This document shows positions 43,448-55,640 of a stretch of 64,000 nt of DNA, piece by piece. The first letter of the stretch is position 1. Each line of letters starts with the position of its first letter. The notes under the pieces were generated by a model. That model saw nothing but the letters and a program-made list of their open reading frames with translations. It was not told the DNA's origin and did no database searches. The DNA lies in NCBI GenBank assembly GCA_964036315.1, contig OZ038496.1, positions 14,213,076-14,277,075 of the forward strand, in the 5' to 3' direction. The DNA comes from Acanthosepion esculentum. Its lineage: Eukaryota > Mollusca > Cephalopoda > Sepiida > Sepiidae. The position numbers and the translations under genes are program-made.

Positions 43448-44034
43448 TATATCTCTGAACTATACACCGCTATTCCTTGGAAATGATTCACTTTTACAGT
43501 ATTATTTTCCCCAGGCAGATTGGCTTCCGGATATGATAATGTCTTTCATTGTCGAAATGATCTCTTGCAAGATAATTATTTAAGATACTAATGCACTGGT
43601 TTGACTGCTGAGTAACTGAACAAAATATCTGAATACCAATATATCAAAATAGATGTTTATATCTACCTTTGAGCAGAAGGAAACCTTATTCAAATTATCT
43701 AAACATGTCATAGCCACACCATTTTCTGTTTTATTATTAAATACTAGACTTGTTGGCTAACCCTGTTTTGGGCAGTACTTTAATTAAATGATGTGTTTAA
43801 AAGGGTTCAATTTTGTCTGGTTTACAGTATATCATCCTTTTCTAGGTTATTTATTATCAAATTCTATCATTTTAACAAACTGTAGGTAGACATTGCTTTG
43901 GTTTGCTTGAAAGTCAAAAGGGTAGACATATTTGCAGGAAACAGATGGCCCTTTTTTTTTGGTGAGGATTGTGCTGGATACAAAATAATAGTAACTTCCT
44001 TTGCCCATGCCCTTCAAATTTGGGTAAGCCATGG
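43448..44034. other. unassigned sequence
   Basis: Nothing recognised. Confidence 0.4.
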
Positions 44035-44275
44035 AAAAAGATAGAAAGAAATTTGTGAGCCTATGTGAGATTTTCTTTGGACAAATGAAAAATGACTTCA
44101 CAGAAATTGGCTCGCAGGCTGAGGAAAAAGACAAAAAGCAAATTTGAAAGTCTATTTGAAATTTTCTTCGGACCAATGAAAAGCTTGTCTTCACAGAAAT
44201 TAGTCATTGAGCCAAGAATAAAGAAAGAAAAGAAAATAGTGAGCCTATGTGAAATCCTTTTTGATATAAAATAAG
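44035..44275. repeat. about 90-bp tandem repeat, 2.5 diverged copies
   Basis: 'gagcctatgtgagattttct', 'gaaagtctatttgaaatttt' and 'gagcctatgtgaaatccttt' recur about 90 bp apart, with 'cttcacagaaatt' in two copies. Confidence 0.75.
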
Positions 44276-44602
44276 AAAAAAAAAATTAAATCAACAGAAG
44301 AGTGTCTGAAGTGAAAAGTTTAATTTCTCTTCGCGTGTTCAGCAATCAGATTTCCGCCAGTATCAAAATACTCACCAATTATACTATCGCCCTTAATCAA
44401 GCACTTGGCATTTCAAAGAATCTGATTTCAATATTCCAGGAAAGCTAAGTATTTCAAACTGGCTCTCTTCATCTACTTTTAAATGGATACAAACTGTATT
44501 TCCCTTCTGTGAACAATGAACTCTCTTTCCTTTGTTTTAAACATTTTTTAATATTTGTCAGATCATTTAATCTGTTGTATGAATATTTTCTCTTCATGAT
44601 AA
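44276..44602. other. unassigned sequence
   Basis: Leader into the satellite. Nothing recognised. Confidence 0.4.
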
Positions 44603-47600
44603 TTCGTTGAAACTATTGACTTTGACAATTTAACAATTTCTGATTCGTTGTAACTATGAACTTTAACAATTCACAATTTAACAACTTCTGATTCTTTGAA
44701 ACTATGGACTTTAACAATTTAACAATTTCTGATTCGTTGAAACTATGAACTTTAACAATTCACAATTTAACAATTTCTGATTCTTTGAAACTATGGACTT
44801 TAACAATTTAACAATTTCTGATTCGTTGTAACTATGAACTTTAACAATTCACAATTTAACAACTTCTGATTCTTTGAAACTATGGACTTTAACAATTTAA
44901 CAATTTCTGATTCGTTGAAACTATGGACTTTAGCAATTTAACAATTTAACAATTTCTGATTCGTTGTAACTATGAACTTTAACAATTCACAATTTAACAA
45001 CTTCTGATTCTTTGAAACTATGGACTTTAACAATTTAACAATTTCTGATTCGTTGAAACTATGAACTTTAACAATTCACAATTTAACAATTTCTGATTCT
45101 TTGAAACTATGGACTTTAACAATTTAACAATTTCTGATTCGTTGTAACTATGAACTTTAACAATTCACAATTTAACAACTTCTGATTCTTTGAAACTATG
45201 GACTTTAACAATTTAACAATTTCTGATTCGTTGAAACTATGGACTTTAGCAATTTAACAATTTAACAATTTCTGATTCGTTGTAACTATGAACTTTAACA
45301 ATTCACAATTTAACAACTTCTGATTCTTTGAAACTATGGACTTTAACAATTTAACAATTTCTGATTCGTTGAAACTATGAACTTTAACAATTCACAATTT
45401 AACAATTTCTGATTCTTTGAAACTATGGACTTTAACAATTTAACAATTTCTGATTCGTTGTAACTATGAACTTTAACAATTCACAATTTAACAACTTCTG
45501 ATTCTTTGAAACTATGGACTTTAACAATTTAACAATTTCTGATTCGTTGAAACTATGGACTTTAGCAATTTAACAATTTAACAATTTCTGATTCGTTGTA
45601 ACTATGAACTTTAACAATTCACAATTTAACAACTTCTGATTCTTTGAAACTATGGACTTTAACAATTTAACAATTTCTGATTCGTTGAAACTATGAACTT
45701 TAACAATTCACAATTTAACAATTTCTGATTCTTTGAAACTATGGACTTTAACAATTTAACAATTTCTGATTCGTTGTAACTATGAACTTTAACAATTCAC
45801 AATTTAACAACTTCTGATTCTTTGAAACTATGGACTTTAACAATTTAACAATTTCTGATTCGTTGAAACTATGAACTTTAACAATTCACAATTTAACAAT
45901 TTCTGATTCTTTGAAACTATGGACTTTAACAATTTAACAATTTCTGATTCGTTGAAACTATGAACTTTAACAATTCACAATTTAACAATTTCTGATTCGT
46001 TGAAACTATGAACTTTAGCAATTTAACAATTTAACAATTTCTGATTCGTTGTAACTATGAACTTTAACAATTCACAATTTAACAACTTCTGATTCTTTGA
46101 AACTATGGACTTTAACAATTTAACAATTTCTGATTCGTTGAAACTATGAACTTTAACAATTCACAATTTAACAATTTCTGATTCTTTGAAACTATGGACT
46201 TTAACAATTTAACAATTTCTGATTCGTTGTAACTATGAACTTTAACAATTCACAATTTAACAACTTCTGATTCTTTGAAACTATGGACTTTAACAATTTT
46301 ACAATTTAACAACTTCTGATTCTTTGAAACTATGGACTTTAACAATTTAACAATTTTACAATTTCTGATTCATTGAAACTATGTACTTTTACAATTTAAC
46401 AATTTTACAATTTCTGATTCGTTGAAATTATGGACTTTAACAATTTTACAATTTAACAACTTCTGATTCTTTGAAACTATGGACTTTAACAATTTAACAA
46501 TTTCTGATTCGTTGAAACTATGGACTTTAACGATTTAACAATTTAACAATTTCTGATTAGTTGAAACTATAGACTTTAACAATTTAACAACTTCTGATAC
46601 TTTGAAACTATGGACTTTAACAATTTAACAATTTCTGATTCGTTGAAACTATGGACTTTAACAATTTTACAATTTAACAACTTCTGATTCTTTGAAACTA
46701 TGGACTTTAACAATTTAACAATTTCTGATTCGTTGAAACTATGGACTTTAACAATTTTACAATTTAACAACTTCTGATTCTTTGAAACTATGGACTTTAA
46801 CAATTTAACAATTTCTGATTCGTTGAAACTATGGACTTTAACAATTTTACAATTTAACAACTTCTGATTCTTTGAAACTATGGACTTTAACAATTTAACA
46901 ATTTCTGATTCGTTGAAACTATGGACTTTAACAATTTTACAATTTAACAACTTCTGATTCTTTGAAACTATGGACTTTAACAATTTAACAATTTTACAAT
47001 TTCTGATTCATTGAAACTATGTACTTTAACAATTTAACAATTTTACAATTTCTGATTCGTTGAAATTATGGACTTTAACAATTTTACAATTTAACAACTT
47101 CTGATTCTTTGAAACTATGGACTTTAACAATTTAACAATTTCTGATTCGTTGAAACTATGGACTTTAACGATTTAACAATTTAACAATTTCTGATTAGTT
47201 GAAACTATGGACTTTAACAATTTAACAATTTCTGATTCGTTGAAACTATGGACTTTAACAATTTTACAATTTAACAACTTCTGATTCTTTGAAACTATGG
47301 ACTTTAACAATTTAACAATTTCTGATTCGTTGAAACTATGGACTTTAACAATTTTACAATTTAACAACTTCTGATTCTTTGAAACTATGGACTTTAACAA
47401 TTTAACAATTTCTGATTCGTTGAAACTATGGACTTTAACAATTTTACAATTTAACAACTTCTGATTCTTTGAAACTATGGACTTTAACAATTTAACAATT
47501 TCTGATTCGTTGAAACTATGGACTTTAACAATTTAACAATTTAACAACTTCTGATTCTTTGAAACTATGGACTTTAACAATTTAACAATTTCTGATTAGT

Positions 47601-49770
47601 TGAAACTATAGACTTTAACAATTTAACAACTTCTGATACTTTGAAACTATGGACTTTAACAATTTAACAATTTCTGATTCGTTGAAACTATGGACTTTAA
47701 CAATTTTACAATTTAACAACTTCTGATTCTTTGAAACTATGGACTTTAACAATTTAACAATATAACAATTTCTGATTAGTTGAAACTATGGACTTTAACA
47801 ATTTAACAATTTAACAATTTCTGATTCTTTGAAACTATGGACTTTAACAATTTAACAATTTCTGATTCGTTGAAACTATGGACTTTAACAATTTAACAAT
47901 TTAACAACTTCTGATTCTTTGAAACTATGGACTTTAACAATTTAACAATTTAACAATTTCTGATTCGTTGAAACTATGGACTTTAACAATTTAACAATTT
48001 AACAAATTCTGATTCTTTGAACTATGGACTTTAACAATTTAACAATTTCTGATTCGTTGAAACTATGGACTTTAACAATTTTACAATTTAACAACTTCTG
48101 ATTCTTTGAAACTATGGACTTTAACAATTTAACAATTTATGATTCGTTGAAACTATGGACTTTAACAATTTAACAACTTCTGATTCTTTGAAACTATGGA
48201 CTTTAACAATTTAACAATTTAACAATTTCTGATTAGTTGAAACTATGGACTTTAACAATTTAACAATTTAACAACTTCTGATTCTTTGAAACTATGGACT
48301 TTAACAATTTAACAATTTAACAATTTCTGATTCGTTGAAACTAAGGAACTTTAGCAATTTAACAATTTAACAATTTCTGATTCGTTGTAACTATAAACTT
48401 TAACAATTCACAATTTAACAATTTCTGATTCGTTGAAACTATGGACTTTAACAATTTTACAATTTAACAACTTCTGATTCTTTGAAACTATGGACTTTAA
48501 CAATTTAACAATTTTACAATTTCTGATTCATTGAAACTATGGACTTTAACAATTTAACAATTTTACAATTTCTGATTCGTTGAAACTATGGACTTTAACA
48601 ATTTTACAATTTAACAACTTGTGATTCTTTGAAACTATGGACTTTAACAATTTAACAATTTCTGATTCGTTGAAACTATGGACTTTAACAATTTAACAAT
48701 TTAACAACTTCTGATTCTTTGAAACTATGGACTTTAACAATTTAACAATTTAACAATTTCTGATTAGTTGAAAGTATAGACTTTAACAATTTAACAACTT
48801 CTGATACTTTGAAACTATGGACTTTAACAATTTAACAATTTCTGATTCGTTGAAACTATAGACTTTAACAATTTAACAATTTAACAACTTCTGATTCTTT
48901 GAAACTATGGACTTTAACAATTTAACAATTTAACAATTTCTGATTCGTTGAAACTATGGACTTTAACAATTTAACAATTTAACAAATTCTGATTCTTTGA
49001 AACTATGGACTTTAACAATTTAACAATTTAACAATTTCTGATTAGTTGAAACTATGGACTTTAACAATTTAACAATTTAACAACTTCTGATTCTTTGAAA
49101 CTATGGACTTTAACAATTTAACAATTTAACAATTTCTGATTCGTTGCAACTATGGACTTTAACAATTTAACAATTTAACAATTTCTGATTAGTTGAAACT
49201 ATGGACTTTAACAATTTAACAACTTCTGATTCTTTGAAACTATGGACTTTAACAATTTAACAATTTAACAATTTCTGATTCGTTGAAACTATGGACTTTA
49301 ACAATTTAACAATTTAACAATTTCTGATTAGTTGAAACTATGGACTTTAACAATTTAACAATTTAACAACTTCTGATTCTTTGAAACTATGGACTTTAAC
49401 AATTTAACAATTTAACAATTTCTGATTAGTTGAAACTATGGACTTTAACAATTTAACAATTTAACAAATTCTGATTCGTTGAAACTATGGACTTTAACAA
49501 TTTAACAATTTAACAAATTCTGATTCTTTGAAACTATGGACTTTAACAATTTAACAATTTAACAACTTCTGATTCGTTGAAACTATGGACTTTAACAATT
49601 TAACAATTTAACAACTTCTGATTCTTTGAAACTATGGACTTTAACAATTTAACAATTTAACAACTTCTGATTCTTTGAAACTATGGACTTTAACAATTTA
49701 ACAATTTAACAATTTCTGATTCGTTGAAACTATGGACTTTAACAATTTAATAATTTCTGATTTGTTTTCC
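44603..49770. repeat. AT-rich satellite with higher-order structure, about 5.2 kb
   Basis: Monomers of about 40-50 bp read 'ctgattcgttgaaactatgg' or 'ctgattctttgaaactatgg' followed by one to three copies of the 9-mer 'aatttaaca'. Alternating cgtt/cttt monomers make a 90-bp dimer, clean at 46575-46985 and 47173-47510. In the left part a longer block repeats: 'tagcaattta' occurs at 44931, 45247 and 45563, spaced exactly 316 bp. Monomer length varies by the 9-mer count, unlike the rigid 123-bp array. The 30-residue open frame on the minus strand (SIVSKNQKLLNC repeats) is a by-product. Confidence 0.96.
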
Positions 49771-49943
49771 TGAAACAATCAACTGACACTCCTTCAAGTG
49801 TGTAAATTTGTAAATAAATTCCTTATTTTGTTTTGTTAAAAATTACCTGCGTGTTTCCTTGTTATTATCAACCTCCATTAACCTTCTTGGAGTGGCTAAA
49901 TCAATTTTTCATTTTAACCATAAAGTCACTCATCACTATACGA
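49771..49943. other. unassigned sequence
   Basis: Spacer between the satellite and the hAT-like element. Confidence 0.4.
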
Positions 49944-50216
49944 CAGTGATTTTTAACCACTGTGCAGCAGCACACTAGCATTCCTCTGAAGTTTACCACA
50001 AAACATTGAAGAAATTGCGGAAAAAAACACCAGGCATAGGTTTCACACTAAATAAGCTGTACAAATAGTTGAATAGAAACATTGAAATAAAGTAAATTCA
50101 TATTTCTGTGGGTATTTTTAAATCTATTGCTTTATTTCATAACATTTCAATATATACGCTTTAAAAAATTTGCTAAGTGTACCGCAATATTTTCATTTGC
50201 TGCTTGAGAAACGCTG
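49944..50216 (+). mobile_element. hAT-like MITE, copy 1
   Basis: The left end 'cagtgatttttaaccactgt' with 'gcagcagcacactagca' and the complemented right end 'cagcgtttctcaagcagc' have the short CAGYG termini seen in many hAT elements. I could not find a clear 8-bp target duplication. Much of the interior recurs in copy 2. It is non-coding. Confidence 0.6.
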
Positions 50217-50526
50217 GGTTAACTACTTGCTCAGTTTTCCAGGGAGCAAGGATTGTTCGCTAAACTCTTTTATCTTAATCTAAAACTCATGATTATCACT
50301 CATTTATTTTGTTAAGCCCTTACTATAACTACTTTTACAATGTTCCAGAGAGCAGATATTGAAAATATTATCTCTATAGGTCCTTCGTTTAGAGTGTTCA
50401 CCATTCAGGGTTAGAGAGCCTCTAGGTTGAGAAGAAGGTGATGTGACAAGGAAACAATTTTCCATCCTAAATTTTAAGACTATAATTCTATTTATATAAA
50501 AGAAATAAATATTATCGCACATTCAA
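50217..50526. other. unassigned sequence
   Basis: Nothing recognised. Confidence 0.4.
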
Positions 50527-51313
50527 CCAAACATTGAGGAAATCGCGAAAAATATCAAGTACAGGGTTTGCTCTAATTAAGCTGTACAAATAGTGAATAG
50601 AAAGAGTGTGTATTTTTTAAAAATCTATTGTTTTATGTCATAACATTTCAATATATACATTCTGGGTAAGACTACATCCGCGTCCTGGGTAAGACGATAA
50701 ACAAGCAAGGCCTCTGATCAGGAGGTTTTGAGGAGGGTGGAACCACCTCTTAATTGCTGGTGTTCCCAGGTTCACCCTGACCAGGGGTGGTAGCATCTTT
50801 TAGGGTCCAAGCTATGGGCAAATAGTTAACTATTACCAGCAATACTTTTTTTTGAAAAATTATTACCAGCAATACAATTTTGAAGGAAAAATACTACCAG
50901 AAACAGATTTTTGACAAAACAAAATATTACCAGCAATAAAGAATTTTGTCGGCATTTGGTGTGCCGTGGAACAAAATAAACCAAACCAATCTAAACCAAA
51001 GAATACATATTCTATTCATACAAATCTATCCTAAAAATCTTTTCGGTATTAAATAACCCATTGAGGTTGATATGCCGTAAAAGAAAATAAACTATACCAA
51101 TCTAAACCAAAGAATACATATTCTGTTCATACGAATCTATCCTAAAAATGTTGTCGGCATTAAATAACCCATTGAGGTTGATATGACGTAAAACAAAATA
51201 AAACAAACCAATTTTCACTATATACCCTTTAAAAATTTTGCTAAGTGTACAGCGATATTTTCATTTGCTTCTAGATGCTATTCTTATTTGCTGAAAAAGG
51301 CTGAGAAACACTG
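50527..51313 (+). mobile_element. hAT-like MITE, copy 2, split by element X
   Basis: The left half (50527-50658: 'aaacattgaggaaatcgcg', 'cataacatttcaatatatac') and the right half (51219-51313: 'ttttgctaagtgtacagcga', 'tgagaaacactg') join to match copy 1 at 50002-50216. Element X lies between. Confidence 0.7.
50659..51218 (-). mobile_element. dispersed element X, copy 3, with target duplication
   Basis: It is inserted in the hAT copy and flanked by 'tatatac' at 50652-50658 and 51219-51225. On the minus strand the head ('acgtcatatcaacctcaatg', 'ggttatttaatgccgac') is present about three times in tandem at roughly 110-bp spacing (51185, 51070, 50960). Then come internal units and the tail with 'caattaagaggtggttccac'. 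The tail can fold, since 'cctctgatcagg' and 'accctgaccagg' lie in a longer imperfect inverted repeat. Confidence 0.78.
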
Positions 51314-51315
51314 TC

Positions 51316-51498
51316 CCAGAGAAATGAAAACCATGTCGTTTATTTGAAAGAATGCCAATTTACCAAATCGGAATTGAGTAGCACCTCTTGTACTTTGCCT
51401 GAAAGAGGTAAAAGACTAATAGGATGATAAATTGAGGGATCTGATGGTTTACCAAAGTTCTTAACAACAGGAACTACAGAAGAGAACTTCCAACAATC
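51316..51498 (-). mobile_element. LINE RT N-terminal fragment
   Basis: The minus strand reads PDCWKFSSVVPVVKNFGKPS, DPSIYHPISLLPLSGKVQEV. This is the first RT block (PxxWKxxxVxPxxKxG, DPxNYRPISLLP) of Jockey/CR1-like elements. It is about 60 codons long, with no neighbouring RT sequence. Confidence 0.72.
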
Positions 51499-51499
51499 T

Positions 51500-51932
51500 G
51501 GTTGGGTTTGGTTTGTTTTGTCTTACGGCATATCAACCTCAATAGGTTATTTAATGCCGACAAGAATTTTATTGATGGTAATATTTTTTTTCCAAAAATG
51601 TATTGCAGGGTATAATTTTTTCTTCAGAAATATACTGCTGGTAATATATTTTCCCGTAAAGTATTGCTGGTATTAAAACCTATTTTTATACTTTCATAGT
51701 GTTTTGATCCCTTTTAACTATAGCAATACTCATAGCTGGGACCCTGACAGGTGCTACCACCTTGGGTGAGGGTGGACCTGGGAACACCAGCAATTAAGAG
51801 GTGGTTCCACTCTCCTGAAAACTTTCTGATCAGAGGCCTTGCTGATGGACGTAGTTTATCGTCTTACACCGGACGCGGATGTAGTTTATCGTCTTACACC
51901 GGACGCAGATGTAGTTTATCGTCTTACCCAGG
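51500..51932 (+). mobile_element. dispersed element X, copy 4
   Basis: It has the head 'cttacggcatatcaacctca' with 'ataggttatttaatgccgac', about four internal units, and the tail 'catagctgggaccctgacag', 'gtgagggtggacctgggaac', 'caattaagaggtggttccac'. The 3' end is the 30-bp repeat below. Confidence 0.78.
51851..51932. repeat. 30-bp tandem repeat, 3 copies, at X 3' end
   Basis: 'gtagtttatcgtcttac' starts at 51851, 51881 and 51911, each followed by 'accggacgc' or a variant. In X copy 3 the same end appears with a shorter duplication. Confidence 0.93.
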
Positions 51933-51934
51933 AT

Positions 51935-52115
51935 GAGGGGTTATTGGGTGTGGAAGGATTAGGAACAAGAACATTACTAACGAGCGGAAGAGAAAAGAGT
52001 CATCAAGAGGACAGTAAATAGCAACTGACATTGCATTTAAACGTTTGCAGATTAAAGTTAGCTGGAAAGCATGGAGCCGGAAGGGAGTTCCACAGGCGGG
52101 ACGGAGAGAGGGTGC
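51935..52115 (-). mobile_element. LINE group 1 3' tail, minus orientation
   Basis: The minus strand reads SRLWNSLPAPCFPANFNLQT, FKCNVSCYLLSS, then 3'UTR. It abuts the oppositely oriented copy that follows. Confidence 0.7.
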
Positions 52116-52117
52116 AT

Positions 52118-52800
52118 TCTCTATACTGTACCGCAAGGAAAGTTGGTTCTCTGTGTTGCGCCAGAAGGTTTTTCTCACCTGAGTCCATCCTTCTACTCTA
52201 CAAAGCAACCATTCGTCCTTGTACTGAATACTGCTGCCATATATGGTCTGTCGACAAAATCCAGAGACGGATATGCAATGTCATAGATTCTGATCTGGCA
52301 TCTCTTCTACAGTCACTCTCTCACAGAAGTTCTGTGGCTTCCCTCTGTCTTTTCTACAAATATTTACACGGCAACTTCTCTGACGAGCTACTTTCACTGT
52401 TACCCAAACTGCAAGGATTTAAGCGTGCTACTAGGTTGGCATCTCGGTCCCACCCTTTCACTCTCAAAACAATTAAATGTAGCCGTCTCTTCTACTCCAA
52501 CAGCTTCTTATCTCGCACTTCCCGGAAGCGGAACTCCCTTCCTCTTACTTTCTTCCCTGATAACTATAATCTTCAAATATTCAAATGTAATTTCGATCGA
52601 CAAATTTTGGTGCCTTGATCTTGATCCCCGCCTTTCTCTACATCCTTTCCTCAAACACCCCTCTTTACTCTTACTCCCAATCTCTGTAACCCCTTACGTG
52701 TTAGTGGCACTCCCGTCTGGCTTGGGGGTGGATATGCTTAAACAAATAAGATTATGTCTAATATAGTGCATCCATGGGAAGAGGGGGGGCGATAAAAGAA
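52118..52800 (+). mobile_element. LINE group 1 3' part, plus orientation
   Basis: A frame to 52618 reads RKVGSLCCARRFFSPESILL, LYKATIRPCTEYCCHIWS, DKIQRRICNVIDSDLAS, SLCLFYKYLHGNFSDELL, FYSNSFLSRTSRKRNSLP. It is the best-preserved group 1 C-terminus in the window, with about 12 residues lost after HIWS. The 3'UTR includes 'ccccttacgtgttagtggca' and ends near 'agagggggggcgataaaaga'. Confidence 0.85.
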
Positions 52801-53319
52801 AAGAGATAGCTAAAAAAGTTTAATAATTGTTATTGACCGATCATTGTTAATTGTTGTTCTCAGCGAGGTCCTCACTGATACATATAGAAAAGACATTTTT
52901 ATTTTATAATATATTGGCAATAATTATACCCACCTTAAGCTGTACAAATATGAAGAGACATGAGCGGCAGATACAATGTCTGTAAAACAAAAGCATGATG
53001 GATGAGAACAATTACAGTTACCGTCACTAGAGAGTGATTATCCAGAATGCTGTTGACACCAATGAGCATTTAAGCCAAAAGAACATTAATTAAATAATGT
53101 ATGTAATGCGTAGAAAGATGCACAATCAGCGAGGGAGAAACATTAACGATAATCTTTCTTACCCATCATAATTTTCGCCTTAAGGGTGACTAAATGAGTC
53201 ACTGAATAGACTCTAATGTAATTCTTTCAGTATCGGGTTAGAGATGAAGAGATTAAATTTCTTTATTTTACGAACTGCTGATCAAAATGCGTGCTTCTTG
53301 TCATTAAAATTATCACATA
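52801..53319. other. unassigned sequence
   Basis: Nothing recognised. Confidence 0.4.
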
Positions 53320-53321
53320 TA

Positions 53322-54355
53322 CAGGGTGCGATGGATAAATTGTCGTCTAAATAAAGCCAAAATGAAAATAACACTGACATCTCATTTTAACAGATCTACA
53401 GGGTGCGTTCAGTAAATTGTCGTCTAAATAAAGCCAAAATGAAGATAACACTGACGTCTCATTTTAACAGATATACTGGGTGCGATGGATAAATTGTCGT
53501 CTAAATGACACAGAAATGAAAATAACACTGACATCTCATTTAACAGATATATTTACCAAAATTACAGAAATATATCTTGAAATACTAAAGAGTAAACTTA
53601 TTCAATAAAATCGCCATTGTCTTCAACTACGACCTCCAGACAACTTCGGAATCTCCGGCAACTCTTCTGGATGGTCACCTTGTTTAAGTTGGTGAATGCT
53701 GCCATAATTCTTGCCTTCAGTTCATCTTTGGTTTCACAAGGTGTTTTGTTGGTTTCTCACTCAATTACACCCCACCCAATAATCAAGGGGTTGCTGTCTG
53801 GAGAGATAGGTGGCAAGATGTAAGGAGTGATATAGTCGCAGAAATTGTCTGACAGCCATGGTTCTACTGCTTGTGTGGCATGTTGCAGGGTCCTGTTGTC
53901 AGACATAGTGTCTTTCATCACACATCCTCTTGACCCAGAGCAGCACTGCCTCCTCAAGTCACTTGATGTAGGCCTCCCTATTGAGTTTGATGCCCTCACT
54001 AACAAATTAGGGTGTTCTTTTCTTATCAGAATGATCCGAGTGAAATTTTCGAGTTTCCGTGCCTTCGTAATCACCATTAGACTCATCCAACTCTTTCTGA
54101 TTCCCCTGTAATCTCCTCAGATTGACACTCGAACGCTCTGTAATGTTCGTATTGGAGCTCCCAGCGCGAATGCCAAGCAGTACAGCATGGTGTTTCTAAA
54201 TTTCTAGCGGAGTGAATTGCGTCATGATGCTCTCTTTCTCACAGATGGTGCCCAGGTGGCCCTACTTTAGTGTGCAGTCGATAAAATCAAAACAAACAAC
54301 GCGCATGCGCGAAATGAAAAATATAAAATGGCGACAATTTACCCATCGCAAAGTG
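53322..54355 (-). mobile_element. mariner-like transposon C with triplicated terminus
   Basis: The left terminus 'cagggtgcgatggataaatt' starts at 53322 and recurs at 53399 (cagggtgcgttcag...) and 53476 (ctgggtgcgatgg...), exactly 77 bp apart each time. The right end, complemented, reads 'cactttgcgatgggtaaatt'. TA lies outside both ends. Same family as A and D. Confidence 0.88.
53603..54225 (-). pseudogene. mariner-type transposase of element C
   Basis: An ATG at 54225 opens MTQFTPLEI, then a stop. Pieces follow with LGIRAGSSNTNITER, LQGNQKELDESNGDYEG, FVSEGIKLNREAYIK, QQDPATCHTSSRT and a broken SRQQPLDYWVG segment. The QQD Asp and a PLDY-like third Asp can both be seen, but in different frames. 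It is dead by stops and shifts. Confidence 0.78.
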
Positions 54356-54774
54356 TACATGTTCTCAATAAATTAAACCCTTCTTCACTCAACCATTTTT
54401 TTTTAATGTTTTACTTACAGTCTTAATAACCAGCGACTATGAGTGTTATACGAAATTTATAACAAATACACAGAAGGTATATATGTGGAAATTCAACGAC
54501 ATACTTTCTACCCCCCCATTTTAATTTTCCCCTGTAGTGTGACCAAAATTGTTCATAGGGTTATTTAGTGAATCATATAAATGAATTGCAAATCAAATTT
54601 TCTTATATTTTTGCAGTTTTAAAGCCGATAAATGGAAGATGTAGATTCATTTTTTTTCAAACATACTCTGTAAGTATCGCTGTATACATGAAACATAAAT
54701 AAAAGAATCAATTATGTAAAAACAAATCCAACTTTTATGGAATATGCGGCAGTGAGCCAATTTTTGAATATACA

Positions 54775-54778
<4 letters not shown>
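54356..54778. other. unassigned sequence
   Basis: Nothing recognised. Confidence 0.4.

Positions 54779-54834
<56 letters not shown>
54779..54834. repeat. (TA)n microsatellite
   Basis: TA run of about 56 bp. Confidence 0.96.
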
Positions 54835-54839
<5 letters not shown>

Positions 54840-55184
54840 TATTTATTTGTTTGTAATTTGTTTCTGTCATTGATTTCTTTTTGGAATCATCTATTTTAGA
54901 CATATGGGAATTTGTAAGAAACTTTCGAGTGTGTGTCAGAGAAAGAATATAATGCGTTCTTTATTTTAGTATAAATCTTTATTGTTTTTTTCTGCATAAG
55001 AGAGTGGGTTTCTTTTAAAAATAAAAATTTGTTTGCTGAACGTAAAAATAAACAGGTGTTTATTTTAAAACATTTTTCTTCTTTAAAATCTCTTATACTC
55101 ATGCTAGAATGTTCAAGTGTATACACAAATAGGCAAAGTTAAATATAATTTACGTATGTGATATACACTGTCTATATTTCTAAG
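54835..55184. other. unassigned sequence
   Basis: Nothing recognised. Confidence 0.4.
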
Positions 55185-55640
55185 ATCAGGTATTGTAACT
55201 GTTTACATTATATCGTTAGAACTGTTGTCTTCATCTTTAAGGCCGTATTCATGATGTTTCGGCTGTTCGGCCTTCTTCAGGATCTGGCTGTATTTCTGAG
55301 ATGAGGTATTGTAACTATTTACACTATTTATATTGTTTGTACTGTTGTCTTCATCTTTATTGCCGTATTCATGACGTTTCGGCTGTTCGGCCTTCTTCAG
55401 GATCTGGCTGTATTTCTGAGATGAGGTATAGTAACTATTTACACTATTTATATTGTTTGTACTGTTGTCTTCATCTTTATTGCCATATTCATGACGTTTC
55501 GGTTGTTCGGCCTTCGTCAGGATCTGTGTATATTTCTAAGATGAGGAATTGTAACTATTTAAACTATTTATATCATTCGGACTGTTGTCTTCATCTTTAT
55601 TACCATATTCATGACGTTACAGACGTTAGACGCTTCAGCC
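55185..55640. repeat. 120-bp tandem repeat, about 4 copies, hammerhead-like motif
   Basis: The interval 55261-55380 repeats at 55381-55500 and, degraded, at 55501-55620, with a partial copy before. Each unit has 'ggctgttcggccttcttcag' preceded by 'gtttc'. The minus strand therefore reads CTGAAGA, a GGC/GCC hairpin, GAAAC, as in a hammerhead core. I could not identify stem I or a convincing cleavage site. Confidence 0.85.

Noticed and set aside
46576..47490. Minus-strand frames repeating SIVSKNQKLLNC as a protein
   Set aside because: By-product of the 90-bp dimeric satellite.
52031..52117. N-terminus of the 195-codon frame at 52031-52618 as part of one LINE protein
   Set aside because: This part is the complement of an oppositely oriented LINE tail. 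Only the sequence from about 52118 belongs to the RT.
51935..52800. Classic twin-priming inversion of one LINE
   Set aside because: Both oppositely oriented pieces contain the LINE 3' end, which twin priming of a single insertion would not give.
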